This document shows positions 1-7,970 of a DNA stretch of 64,000 bases, piece by piece (position 1 is the stretch's first letter; each line of letters starts with the position of its first letter). The translations under genes were made by a program, and so were the position numbers. Source of the DNA: Natrarchaeobius chitinivorans (GTDB taxonomy: Archaea; Halobacteriota; Halobacteria; Halobacteriales; Natrialbaceae); assembly GCF_003841505.1 (NCBI RefSeq), contig NZ_REGA01000007.1, forward strand, positions 1 through 64,000. Reading direction: 5' to 3'. The notes under the pieces are model-generated. The model did no database searches, had not been told where the DNA came from, and worked only from the letters and a program-made list of their open reading frames with translations.

Positions 1-192
1 CGTCTCATCAGCTGTCGAGTTGTAGCTGCGTCTGAAGCCAGCGAGTGTTCGGCTTTCGCCTGCGGCGAAACCGAACACGAATGCCCAGACGAATGCGGGA
101 ATCTGGAGCTTGCGGTCGCGTTCGACCACGCCGAGTTCCTCGGCGTGCTCTTCGAGGAACTCGGAGGGAAACAATGTAGTGAGCCGACGCAT
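1..192 (-). CDS. IS4-type transposase, N-terminal part, cut by window edge
   Basis: The reverse strand gives an open frame that starts at ATG 192 and runs off the left edge. The visible 64 residues begin MRRLTTLFPSEFLEEHAEEL and continue with a hydrophobic stretch (FVWAFVFGFAAGESRTLAGF). This matches my memory of the N-terminus of haloarchaeal IS4-family (ISH8-like) transposases, which cut and rejoin DNA during transposition. The DDE catalytic residues lie outside the window, so neither activity nor completeness can be judged. A 39-bp palindrome sits just upstream (201-239) and may be part of the element's end or its leader. The family assignment rests on recall of the N-terminal pattern only. 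Confidence 0.6.
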   Translation of the reverse strand, partial: MRRLTTLFPSEFLEEHAEELGVVERDRKLQIPAFVWAFVFGFAAGESRTLAGFRRSYNSTADET

Positions 193-200
193 AATCCGAG

Positions 201-239
201 ATGAGGAGGTTTCGTTGTGCACACTCGATACCTCCTCAT
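201..239. repeat. 39-bp palindrome at the IS4-type element end
   Basis: ATGAGGAGGT at 201-210 is repeated perfectly inverted as ACCTCCTCAT at 230-239, and the loop holds a second small palindrome (TGTGCACA). On the reverse strand the arm contains a Shine-Dalgarno-like GAGGAGGT upstream of the transposase start. The structure could therefore fold in the transposase mRNA and mask ribosome binding. This role is inferred. Confidence 0.6.
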
Positions 240-2321
240 TCCTTCCGAAAAGTATCCACGATAAGCTGTCGCTGTCACGTGGTTTCACGCTTAGCTAAAG
301 ACGGATACTTCAGTGCTATTGCTGTCGTACTGATCGCTGTTGTTGGTGTAATATTGGGTGAAGTAGGACTTGTAATCGAAGAACTGTCTTGGCTGGTTCA
401 GAACCCCTCAAATGACTTTTTCAGTTCTTCGATGAACCTCATTCTTAGTATCATCAGCTTAGTATTCGTTGTCGTAATTTTCCTCATACAAAATGCCAAC
501 CAAGAATATTCGTCCCGCTTGTCGGGCGTTATTTTTCACAACTTTTACTTCCTTGCAATTATAGTAGTCATCCTAATTGCATCCGTCTTTAACATCTCAG
601 GTAGCTATTTTGACTGGGGATCTCCCTTCACAGTGATTGGGTATGCTTTCTCAATTGCGACCGTCCTTCTTGTTGGCTCTCTGATTGCCTTCACGGGTTA
701 CTTCATTAATATCGCTAATATTATAGAATACATCACTCGGAATATAGAAGAAGATATTGCTACTGAACAGATTTATCGACCCAATTATTTCGGTGTCCCA
801 TTACAGGATGAAGATTATATTGGGCAACTCACCAGTGATACACAGCTTATTGTCAGCACATGTATCGGAGCTATCGAGAAAAACCAGCGGCCCGTAGTTG
901 ATACATGTCTGAGTTCATTGAGCCGAATTGTCGATAAATATCTTGATCAAACCTCAGAAAGAGATGTGAGTGAAGGTTTCCTTCAAGAACTCAATGATCA
1001 GTTCAAATTTATTGGTTCGGCGGCTTTTGAGGATTACTCCCGTCAAAAGTACTCTGAGAGCGTAGTTGAGACAATTGGCGATATCGGTGTGGCGATTACT
1101 AAGAATCGAGAGCTCGGTGCCCAGGCCTCAATGTGGGCAGACCTGTTGAAAGATCTTTTCCAGGATTCATTGGAGTTCGATAGAACGGCTGCTGCATCCC
1201 TCAGTATTCAAAAACTTGGTGAGATGTCTGTTACAGCAATCGAAAAAGGAGACTCGGATTCTGTGCGGGTCTTCCAAGGCAAGCTGGAGACGATATCCAC
1301 TATCTGTAGTAGCGGGAATCATAGTTATCTTGCCTCTCTTTTACAGTCTCTTCATGGACAATACCAGAAAATGTATGCGGCGTACATAGCGGCATTATTG
1401 GATATAGGATTTGCACCAGAGTACGATGTCTCATCGTTATTAGAGGTATTTGCGGACAGTTTCAATCAAGCGAAATCAAACTATAGCTATATGAACAAAC
1501 AGGTACTGTATGCAGGTCTTTTTGGACTGAATCCTTTTGCGGGTAGAATTGCGCAGTCGCTTTCAGAAAATCAAGACTCGGACCCTCGAACCCAACGTTC
1601 TCTTCACGATCTTCTATCTCAGATTGTGGATTTCCTTCGAGATATAAGTCTAACAAACTCTGAAGAAAACCACTCAGATATCTATAAGGGATTTACTCAG
1701 TTTCTTTTTGTCTTTGAAACGGGAGTGCCGGTAGAAGATGAAATGAAACTCGATTTGATTACTGATCTTAATGAAACCTGGATTGAACTAATTGAGACCA
1801 CTTACATAGACGCCTTTGAAAGCTCAGAGAACGTTGATTCCGAACTAAATCAGAGGATCAGTGACTTCACAGCATTCTTGATTTACTTTCATCGAGATGA
1901 TCCAGAAGTGCTTGCTGAACTTATCGAACCCTATCCAGAACTCTACCAAGAACTCTCTGAGGAATATTCTTCGTCCGGTGATATCAACGAGAGGAATCTG
2001 AAAAAAATGTACAAACAACTCAAGATGACTGGGGCTTGGATCAACCAATATCACGATCCTGAGTCGATTACACCTGAGCTTTGGAATGTTCTTGTAGATG
2101 ATTTCTATGAGATTCCTGAAAGTAGAAGTCGGATCCCTCGACCACTAATGGAGGAGTATGGATATCCAACTGGTTCTAGAACCTATGCGAGGGATGGATG
2201 GTGGCTGAGACCGGATAATCTATGGAGTTATACCGGTTTCCAAGACGAGATTACAGAAAGTTTGAATGGAGAGGACGGAAGCAACTACGTAGAGTTCCAC
2301 GAGCGTTTAGAGGACTCATGA
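201..2321 (+). CDS. Large membrane protein with helical cytoplasmic domain, function unknown
   Basis: This 706-codon frame is clearly AT-richer than the rest of the window. Four membrane segments can be seen: about residues 37-60, 77-100, 112-135 and 148-175. A long, mostly helical, acidic soluble region of about 520 residues follows. The topology and the stretch after helix 2 (IQNANQEYSSRLSGVIFHNF) recall DUF2254-type membrane proteins, but I would not assign the family firmly. The first ATG lies inside the palindrome at the transposon end and the first ~27 residues look non-native. An in-frame GTG at 279 is a likelier start, or the gene lost its 5' end to the insertion. No enzyme motif is visible. 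The gene stands alone, with its 3' end facing an integrase remnant. Confidence 0.6.
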   Translation: MRRFRCAHSIPPHSFRKVSTISCRCHVVSRLAKDGYFSAIAVVLIAVVGVILGEVGLVIEELSWLVQNPSNDFFSSSMNLILSIISLVFVVVIFLIQNANQEYSSRLSGVIFHNFYFLAIIVVILIASVFNISGSYFDWGSPFTVIGYAFSIATVLLVGSLIAFTGYFINIANIIEYITRNIEEDIATEQIYRPNYFGVPLQDEDYIGQLTSDTQLIVSTCIGAIEKNQRPVVDTCLSSLSRIVDKYLDQTSERDVSEGFLQELNDQFKFIGSAAFEDYSRQKYSESVVETIGDIGVAITKNRELGAQASMWADLLKDLFQDSLEFDRTAAASLSIQKLGEMSVTAIEKGDSDSVRVFQGKLETISTICSSGNHSYLASLLQSLHGQYQKMYAAYIAALLDIGFAPEYDVSSLLEVFADSFNQAKSNYSYMNKQVLYAGLFGLNPFAGRIAQSLSENQDSDPRTQRSLHDLLSQIVDFLRDISLTNSEENHSDIYKGFTQFLFVFETGVPVEDEMKLDLITDLNETWIELIETTYIDAFESSENVDSELNQRISDFTAFLIYFHRDDPEVLAELIEPYPELYQELSEEYSSSGDINERNLKKMYKQLKMTGAWINQYHDPESITPELWNVLVDDFYEIPESRSRIPRPLMEEYGYPTGSRTYARDGWWLRPDNLWSYTGFQDEITESLNGEDGSNYVEFHERLEDS

Positions 2322-2334
2322 GTCAATAGAATGC

Positions 2335-2625
2335 TTACTTGGCATCCTCTTGGCCCAATTTCTGGATTTTGTCCAGTATTCCTTTCTTCTCAAGTTCAGC
2401 TAAACGTTCTAAGACTTCTCTCTTCTCCTCTTCCTCTGTCTCCTGTTTGAGTGAGAGTATTCTTCCACAGTTCCGACACTCAGTATGACCTGGTTTGTTC
2501 TCGGCGTTACAGAAACTGCACTCGATATTCTTCTCCTCGTCTTTGTCATTCGAGATCCCGTACTGTTCTCTGATCGCTTGGTTTACATCATCATTGTTCA
2601 GATGAACATAGACCCAGTACTTCAC
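2335..2625 (-). pseudogene. Tyrosine recombinase (integrase) C-terminal remnant
   Basis: The reverse-strand frame carries YWVYVHLNNDDVNQAIREQYGI, then a four-cysteine zinc ribbon (CSFC...CRNC) and a charged helical tail. This is how many haloarchaeal phage-type integrases end, after their catalytic tyrosine region. The catalytic core (R-H-R-Y) is absent. The apparent GTG start at 2625 lies at the edge of the ISH3-like element. Joining the flanks by removing the element and one GTACT copy extends the frame only a few codons before an in-frame TAG. The N-terminal part was therefore already missing before the ISH3 insertion. Function is presumably lost; it marks an older integration event. Confidence 0.6.
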
Positions 2626-4008
2626 AAAGCCGCTTAGTTAGAACATCTGCTTGCTGTGAATGTGCCTAGCAAACAGCAGCAAGCAGACAGTGAAATCCAT
2701 GGGGACCAACTCCTTAACTTTCTCGTCAACGTTCTCACCGGCGCATTTACCCTGAACCTCGGAGAGAACGCTGAAATCGACCCAGAGGACATTTTCGAGG
2801 TCCTCGTCGGCGCGACCGCCGACGGGACCTCGATCTCTTCACTCTGCGAGAAGAGCGAAGACGCACCCTCTGGCAACTATGTTCTCTACCACCTGCGCAC
2901 CAAGTTCGACCTCAAAACTGTCGAATCAACCGGGAGCACGCTTCTCCAGCAAGATGTCCTCGAAACGCTCCCCCAGCAGGTGGAGGTCGTCACGGACCTC
3001 CACCTGCGGCCCTACTACGGTAACGAAGACGAGACTGACGGCCTCTACTACAGCGAGGCCAAAGCAGGAACGACTGCGTTCCACGCTTACGCCACACTCT
3101 ACGCCCGCGTGAACAACAAGCGATACACCTTGGCGGTGCGCCGTCTTACCGACGGCGACACCGCCAGCGATGTCCTCGCTGAGTTCCTTGGATTGCTCGA
3201 AAACTTCGAGTCGACGTCAAAGCGGTCTATCTCGACAGCGGTTTCTACGACGGCAAGTGTCTCACATTGCTCCAAGCCCACAATTTCGCGTACATCGTTC
3301 CAGTGATCAAGTGGGGCAGCAAGATCAAGAACGAACTCAGCACCGGTTGGAGTCGTGAGATCACTCACGATCTCACGACGACCTACGGCGAGAACAAGTG
3401 GACCGTCGAGTTTCCAGTGGTGATCGACTGTACCTACAAGAACGGGCGATACGGTGAGCACGGGGTGGCGCGTCACGGCTACGCCGTCGACGCGCCGTTC
3501 GTCGATGAACCTCGACAAGCCCGATCCCACTACAGCAAACGGTTCGGGATCGAAGCGAGCTATCGGCTCTCCAAGTCAACGATCATCTCAACGACGACGC
3601 AAGATCCAACGAGACGGCTGTTGTTCGTCGTTCTCAGCCTGCTGATTCAGAACGTCTGGCGGTACTTGCACTGGGAGTATGTGGCGACGCCCCGCCGAGG
3701 CGGGCGTCGCCTCTGGTGGTGGCCCTTCGAAGAGTTCGACGACATGGTGACTCGGGCAGCGTGGACGGCCCTCGCAGTGCGTCGGGCCGTCCCCGCGAAT
3801 CGGCCACCAGATGATCGCTTCAACCGGTAACCGGTGACCGGGGATGCCCTATCGACCAGTGGCAACACCGTCGCGTCGGCGGCTGATCGCCGCCGACTGC
3901 GACAGCCTCTCATCTCTTGTTGTCGGGTAGATCTACGGAGCACAGATTCGGCTCTGATTCGTCGGCAAATCACGCTTCAGCGCCAGTTAGCCGAGGCTGA
4001 TTTGTGAG
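2622..4008 (+). mobile_element. Complete ISH3-family insertion sequence with frameshifted transposase
   Basis: The element is bounded by GTACT at 2617-2621 and again at 4009-4013, a 5-bp target duplication. The ends form short imperfect inverted repeats: TCACAAAGCC on the left against CTCACAAATC on the right when reversed. The length of 1387 bp fits the ISH3 family (about 1.39 kb). It carries one transposase gene with a one-base deletion, so this copy probably cannot move by itself. It landed beside an already truncated integrase gene. The exact terminal base is uncertain by one position, because the duplication can also be read as GTAC with the element starting at 2621. Confidence 0.85.
2656..3830 (+). 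pseudogene. ISH3-family transposase, one-base frameshift
   Basis: Frame one (GTG 2656 to about 3210) encodes residues typical of ISH3 transposases, from ADSEIHGDQLLNFLVN through the DLHLRPYYGNEDETDG region to VLAEFLGLLENFE. The match then continues in another frame (VKAVYLDSGFYDGKCL, ending ANRPPDDRFNR at 3830). One base is missing near 3208-3212, in the sequence CTTCGAGTCGACGTC. The acidic catalytic residues expected in DLHLRPYYG and YLDSGFYDG lie on opposite sides of the break. The usual protein is about 390 residues, so the gene was otherwise full length. It is inactive unless rescued by frameshifting or in trans. Confidence 0.88.
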
Positions 4009-4041
4009 GTACTGAGGACGTGCGAAATTCCGATCCTAAAA

Positions 4042-5031
4042 TCAGACCCATTCGAGTACCGCATTATGCGCTTCGAGATGCTTCGGAGAAACCGTGTTCT
4101 CGGGTAGTGAAATCCGCTCACCGGCACGATCACAAATGGTTTCACGCAGCAGTTGGCTGTCCGTCTCAAACTGGGGATTCACTTGCAAATGGAACTCAGC
4201 ATCGATTGTGAACAGCCTCCGATCGAATGCTGCATGATGGATCTTACTCAGCGGGAGGACATTCTGGAGGTCAGCTCGATATTCTGGATAATCCGACCAC
4301 GGAAGGATATGGGCAACGTCCAACAAAGCTGGATGGTCTACATCAGAGACAGCACAGGTCTGATCGAATTGATAGAGTGCAGTCGCTCGAAACTCGGGAT
4401 CAATTGCTCTGGCCTCTACTGTGGTTTCATAGGTACCAGCCATCATTGAATCCGACGTATCTGACTCCTCTGTCATTGTTGAGCCTGCCCACTCCTCTAC
4501 CGCGTTGTCGGCAAACTGACGCCCCTCAGCTGTCAGTGCGTACTGGTCACCATCTTTCTGAACAACACCGAGACTACGGAGCCAATTGACCCGCTGTAGC
4601 GCCATATCGTCGTTTGATGGATCCCAGCCAAGCTCGGGATGCGTGTTGAGCTGTTGTCGACTGACGCCTTCGATGGACATTGACCCCACAGACAGCGCAT
4701 AGAGCAAGCTCCGAAGTCCGAGATTTCGTCGACACATGATCTCGAGGAGGGTTTCAGTTGATCGATTAGCCAAATACCGTTGGCCCTCTGGGCCAAGGTC
4801 CCACTTATCGGCATGAACCTCGAGGAAGCCAACGTCCTCGAGATAGTCACACCGTCTCAAGATCGAATCCCGACTCGAGACCTGTTCAAACCGTCCTCGA
4901 TGCCAACCAACGAGTTCGTCCGTCGTTGGCTGTTGAGCCTCTACGCACTCAATGATTGCATCGAGTGTCTCGACGTAGCTTGTCGCTCCGCCAAACATCG
5001 GCACGATGCTTCGGAGCCGTTCAGACGACAT
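4042..5031 (-). CDS. HNH endonuclease-domain protein with winged-helix N-terminus
   Basis: This 329-residue protein has two parts. Residues 1-175 look like two winged-helix-type units, each ending in a charged strand pair (VHADKWDLGPEGQRYL and KDGDQYALTAEGRQF). Residues 210-275 form an HNH nuclease domain: C226 (QTCAVSD), the histidine of DVAHILPW at 241, N257 and the H265-H266 pair. Proteins of this layout are common next to restriction or plasmid genes in haloarchaea, and are presumed sequence-specific DNA-cutting enzymes. The stop at 4042 lies about 30 bp from the ISH3-like element, and there is no partner methylase nearby. The ATG at 5031 is preceded by an AT-rich stretch (TAGATCTACAATAC). 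Target and physiological role cannot be told. Confidence 0.7.
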   Translation of the reverse strand: MSSERLRSIVPMFGGATSYVETLDAIIECVEAQQPTTDELVGWHRGRFEQVSSRDSILRRCDYLEDVGFLEVHADKWDLGPEGQRYLANRSTETLLEIMCRRNLGLRSLLYALSVGSMSIEGVSRQQLNTHPELGWDPSNDDMALQRVNWLRSLGVVQKDGDQYALTAEGRQFADNAVEEWAGSTMTEESDTSDSMMAGTYETTVEARAIDPEFRATALYQFDQTCAVSDVDHPALLDVAHILPWSDYPEYRADLQNVLPLSKIHHAAFDRRLFTIDAEFHLQVNPQFETDSQLLRETICDRAGERISLPENTVSPKHLEAHNAVLEWV

Positions 5032-5110
5032 TTATAGATCTACAATACATTTCGAAGGATCCCACATCACTATTTGGGCAACCCCAGACCCGCCTTCGCG
5101 TCGTGTTTTG

Positions 5111-5134
5111 TGCGCCTGAATGGGTGCAGGCGCA
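5111..5134 (+). promoter_or_regulatory. 24-nt hairpin ahead of a small zinc-protein gene
   Basis: TGCGCCT (5111-5117) and AGGCGCA (5128-5134) form a perfect 7-bp stem with a 10-nt loop. The motif follows GTTTTG and ends 28 bases before the ATG at 5163. The same stem, loop length and TTTTG prefix recur at 24342-24365, ahead of another small zinc-binding protein gene. It may be an operator or a leader RNA hairpin. Confidence 0.45.
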
Positions 5135-5162
5135 TCAGAGAATGTGTCCGCGTGAAAACCCA

Positions 5163-5318
5163 ATGAATCAGTCAACGACACGTACTGCCAAACCCGTAAG
5201 GACGGCGTGCCTCAACCAAGTCTGTGAAAACCCAACGTTGACGGTATACTGCTCGCCGGCATGCGCCATTTCGCACCAAGATCAAATCAGACTCGAGATC
5301 ACGGAGGGACAGTCATGA
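5163..5318 (+). CDS. 51-residue protein with four cysteines
   Basis: The ATG at 5163 opens a 51-residue frame whose centre reads ACLNQVCENPTLTVYCSPAC. This is a CX4C and CX3C pair spaced like a small zinc finger. Its TGA (5316-5318) overlaps the ATG of the next gene as ATGA, so the two are probably translated together. A hairpin motif shared with the SWIM gene at 24390 lies just upstream. I do not recognise the family. Small zinc proteins like this are frequent in haloarchaea and often act in regulation, but no function can be given. The overlap with a real downstream gene and the clean cysteine spacing are the reasons to believe it. Confidence 0.5.
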   Translation: MNQSTTRTAKPVRTACLNQVCENPTLTVYCSPACAISHQDQIRLEITEGQS

Positions 5319-5692
5319 TGCTCGAGATCCAGCAGACTCGAGGACATCACGTCGTACTCGACGTCGACGAAGAGTTCTGCGAGACAGTCGTCTCGGCCTG
5401 CGAGCTTCGAGGAGAGTGGTTCGAATCATACGGTGACAATGCAGTCGGAAATCGACTGGATGCGATCGCGACGATCTGGATGGTCGGACGTCGCCATGGG
5501 CGTGTCCACACTCGAGTTGCGTGGCTGGCTCTCGCTGCTGATGCCTGTGAGTGGTACGCCGACATGCTTCAGCGAACTCGAGAGGGTGAACTTGCTTATC
5601 GAGCGAAAGATGCCTGTCGCCAGCTCAAGTCTGTAATCCGAGAGCATCGACGGATGAACGGTCTTGACATCCTCCACACGGCTGAACAGTAG
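5315..5692 (+). CDS. Hypothetical accessory protein, 125 residues
   Basis: The start at ATG 5315 is chosen because it overlaps the stop of the preceding small gene. The product is soluble, rich in Glu, Arg and Ala, and probably mostly helical (AIATIWMVGRRHGRVHTRVAWLALAADACEWYADML). No signal peptide or membrane segment is seen, and no catalytic motif stands out. Short proteins of this look accompany haloarchaeal plasmid replication regions, but I cannot name the family. The stop codon lies inside the left arm of a 15-bp inverted repeat (5686-5750). The next gene on this strand is orc1/cdc6, about 960 bases further on, so this two-gene unit borders the predicted origin. Confidence 0.6.
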   Translation: MMLEIQQTRGHHVVLDVDEEFCETVVSACELRGEWFESYGDNAVGNRLDAIATIWMVGRRHGRVHTRVAWLALAADACEWYADMLQRTREGELAYRAKDACRQLKSVIREHRRMNGLDILHTAEQ

Positions 5693-5750
5693 TTGCTGAT
5701 ACGAGACTTCAATCCTCACCGGCTTTCCTGATCGAATCAGCAACTACTGT
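5686..5750. repeat. 15-bp inverted repeat spanning a stop codon
   Basis: ACAGTAGTTGCTGAT (5686-5700) and ATCAGCAACTACTGT (5736-5750) are perfect inverted copies with 35 bases between them. The left arm includes the TAG of the 125-residue gene. It may be a terminator-like structure or the footprint of a small element. No T-run follows it. Confidence 0.55.
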
Positions 5751-5791
5751 AAAGCCGTGGGCTTTCGCCTGTTCTCCCTGTAACTATGATC

Positions 5792-6083
5792 CCAAAACGA
5801 GGGGGAGTGTCACCGTCTCGAATCGCCAACAGCGGAAATAGTAGAAATAGTGGCATCTCCTGCTGAGACTCGAGTTACGCTACATAGAGCTAGAACTGTA
5901 TTTTGAGAGGTGATTTACACTAAGAACGTTTCCAACGGAATCCTGTCGATTGTCTGCACTGGCCCCACCACCAAATAGAGACGAATTCACAGAATCTCCA
6001 GCAATGGTTAACCAACACAAAGGATTCACCGAGCATATGTTGGTTAACCAATTCGATTGAATACACCCCATCACAATATGAAC
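5792..6083. repeat. Long direct repeat, copy A (left border of origin module)
   Basis: About 290 bases here align in order with 13702-13998. Shared blocks include CTCGAATCGCCAACAGC, TTGTATTTT-like and TGTCNNCACTGG stretches, TATGTTGGTT and GAATACACCCC. Copy A contains a strong inverted repeat, TGGTTAACCAACA (6005-6017) against TGTTGGTTAACCA (6038-6050), kept in weaker form in copy B. No coding frame is visible. The two copies bracket the ori, orc1 and helicase-nuclease unit. Confidence 0.75.
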
Positions 6084-6265
6084 CACTGAGGGAAGTCCTC
6101 AGGGTGCACCTCTATCGATCTGTTCCTGAAACATCCCTCAGAGAACGCACCCATATCGGCTTGTTCTTCATAACTTACGATCAAGCACCAGCCATTCAGC
6201 CGTAATGGAGTTACTGTTTCCTCCGTTACACGAAATTACACAGAAGCATAGCAAGAGCACAGAGA

Positions 6266-6570
6266 GACACCACCCATTCAAACGTTTCCACCGGGATAGC
6301 ACTCTGGGTATTCGTCCGACACCCACCACCCATTCAAACGTTTGGAGGAAATAGGCGCGCTCTCGTGAATATTCTCAACAAAATCCTTGCCAGAATAGGA
6401 TATTAGAGCGGACACACCACCCACTCAATCGTTTCTGGGTCACTAGCAGTACGGGTTTGGTTCTCACCTGACCGCGATAAATCTAACCTAGTTACTAGAC
6501 CCACATTCGAACAAATTCCAGCAGTGGCGAGTTCTCTCGCCATGGAACGATTGAATCAGTGGTGTCTCTC
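6266..6570. other. Predicted replication origin: four Orc-binding-box-like repeats
   Basis: Three direct copies of GACAC(C)ACCCATTCAAACGTTT lie at 6266-6292, 6318-6348 and 6411-6439. One inverted copy (GGAACGATTGAATCAGTGGTGTC) lies at 6544-6570. Read on the other strand each gives GAAACGTTTGAATGGGTGGTGT, the layout of archaeal origin recognition boxes: a core plus a G-rich flank. The inverted site faces the three direct ones across about 100 bases that include an AT-rich run near 6475-6520, a candidate unwinding element. The orc1/cdc6 gene starts 85 bases further on. The call is inferred from layout; no replication data are available. Confidence 0.75.
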
Positions 6571-6621
6571 TACCCAACTATCGACTGAAACGAGCGCATC
6601 GTTCGTAACGTTCGCACCGAT

Positions 6622-6631
6622 GGCTTTATTT
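6622..6631 (+). promoter_or_regulatory. TATA-type promoter of orc1/cdc6
   Basis: GGCTTTATTT lies about 25-33 bases before the ATG at 6655, the distance expected for a leaderless haloarchaeal transcript. It sits between the inverted origin box and the gene, so Orc1 bound at the origin could also repress its own gene. Confidence 0.55.
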
Positions 6632-6654
6632 GTGGCTTACATAGTAAATAACAC

Positions 6655-7893
6655 ATGACATTATTCAAGAGGTCTGAAGCCATCTTTGAGGATGAAAACG
6701 TCCTCCACGACGATTATCAGCCTAAATCACTTGAGGAGCGCGGCGACGAACTCGAGCAGTACACAGCGTATCTTCAACCCGTCATCAACGGTTCACAGCC
6801 TCGAAACATCTTTCTTTATGGGAAAACAGGTGTGGGGAAAACAGCCGCCACGAAGTATCTTCTTCACCATCTTGAGGAAGATGCCAAGCAGTACGACGAC
6901 ATCACGGTAACGACGGTCTATCTCAATTGCGAGGATCTGACCAGTAGTTATCGGGTTGCTGTGGAACTCGTTAATACGTTCCGTGACCCGTCCGAACAGA
7001 TCAGTCGCACGGGCTATCCGCTGAATGCTGTCTATAAAAAGCTCTGGGCAGAACTCGATCGGATCGGTGGAACGATTTTGATCGTCCTTGACGAAGTAGA
7101 CTACATCGGCGATGACGACTCGATTCTCTATCAACTTCCCCGTGCACGTAGCAATGAAAAAATCGAATATGCTCGTATCGGGATTATCGGAATTAGTAAT
7201 GATTTCAAATATCGAGAGAAGCTCGATCCACGTGTTGAAGATACCCTTTGCGAACGCGAACTCCACTTCCCACCATACGGCGCGAACAAACTCCAGAATA
7301 TCCTCGAAAAACGAGCAGCGCTAGCGTTCAAAGGTGGAATCCTCGAGGGCGATGTCGTTCCACTGTGTGCGGCGTTCGCTGCGCAGGACAAGGGCAGTGC
7401 CCGTCAAGGACTCGATCTGCTTCTCGAGGCTGGAGATCTGGCTCGTCGACGAAACGACCCCTTTGTCACCGAAGATCACGTCCGCGAGGCAAAGCAATTG
7501 CTCGAAAAGCAACGAATTGGAGAGAGCATGAAAGAGCTAACTTCCCACGGACACCTCACACTCTTAGCCGTGGTTACTTCTATGGTTACCGATCCATCGC
7601 AAGTCCCGTTCCAGAAACAACAGCTCTATGAGCAGTACCGCGATCTCACAGCCGCAACCAATCGCGATCCACTCGGTGGAAGAGCCTTCCATAATCATCT
7701 TGCTGAACTCTCGATGCTCGGTATCCTCGATCGAACGAAGCGAAACGAAGGCAGAGGTGGCGGGATCTATTACGAATACGAAATTGATGTCCCGATTGAT
7801 GCGGCCCTTTCGACACTCGAGAATCTGTATATGAGCGGCGAACTGGATCTGGAATCGCTTCGTCAGAACGCTGAAAGCCAGGGGTTTCTGTAG
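6655..7893 (+). CDS. orc1: Orc1/Cdc6 origin-binding initiator
   Basis: This 412-residue AAA+ protein recognises origin boxes and recruits the replicative helicase. Walker A is GKTGVGKT (56-63) and Walker B is LDEVD (145-149). Sensor-1-like ISNDFKYRE follows, then the arginine region LDPRVEDTL, typical of archaeal Cdc6. The last 120 residues form a winged-helix DNA-binding domain ending in GGIYYEYEID. Length and motif order are normal, so the gene should be intact. Four origin-box-like repeats precede it and a fifth follows it (7921-7949), so this protein very probably has its own origin here. The helicase-nuclease pair converges on it from downstream. Haloarchaea carry many orc paralogs, so the paralog number cannot be given. 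Confidence 0.93.
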   Translation: MTLFKRSEAIFEDENVLHDDYQPKSLEERGDELEQYTAYLQPVINGSQPRNIFLYGKTGVGKTAATKYLLHHLEEDAKQYDDITVTTVYLNCEDLTSSYRVAVELVNTFRDPSEQISRTGYPLNAVYKKLWAELDRIGGTILIVLDEVDYIGDDDSILYQLPRARSNEKIEYARIGIIGISNDFKYREKLDPRVEDTLCERELHFPPYGANKLQNILEKRAALAFKGGILEGDVVPLCAAFAAQDKGSARQGLDLLLEAGDLARRRNDPFVTEDHVREAKQLLEKQRIGESMKELTSHGHLTLLAVVTSMVTDPSQVPFQKQQLYEQYRDLTAATNRDPLGGRAFHNHLAELSMLGILDRTKRNEGRGGGIYYEYEIDVPIDAALSTLENLYMSGELDLESLRQNAESQGFL

Positions 7894-7920
7894 CTTGCTG
7901 GCGTGATCAGAAGCTGACCT

Positions 7921-7949
7921 ACACACCACCCGTTCAAACGTTTCTTGAG
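7921..7949. promoter_or_regulatory. Fifth origin-box-like repeat, downstream of orc1
   Basis: ACACACCACCCGTTCAAACG followed by TTTCTTGAG matches the three direct copies upstream of orc1 with one change in the centre. It lies between the converging ends of orc1 and the AddA-like gene. Confidence 0.65.
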
Positions 7950-7970
7950 CAGAGTCGCAGTGACGTTCAG

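Noticed and set aside
6005-6050. Inverted TGGTTAACCAACA pair considered as a CRISPR or IS end
   Set aside because: Only one pair per locus, no spacers and no target duplication. It is better explained as part of the long direct repeats.
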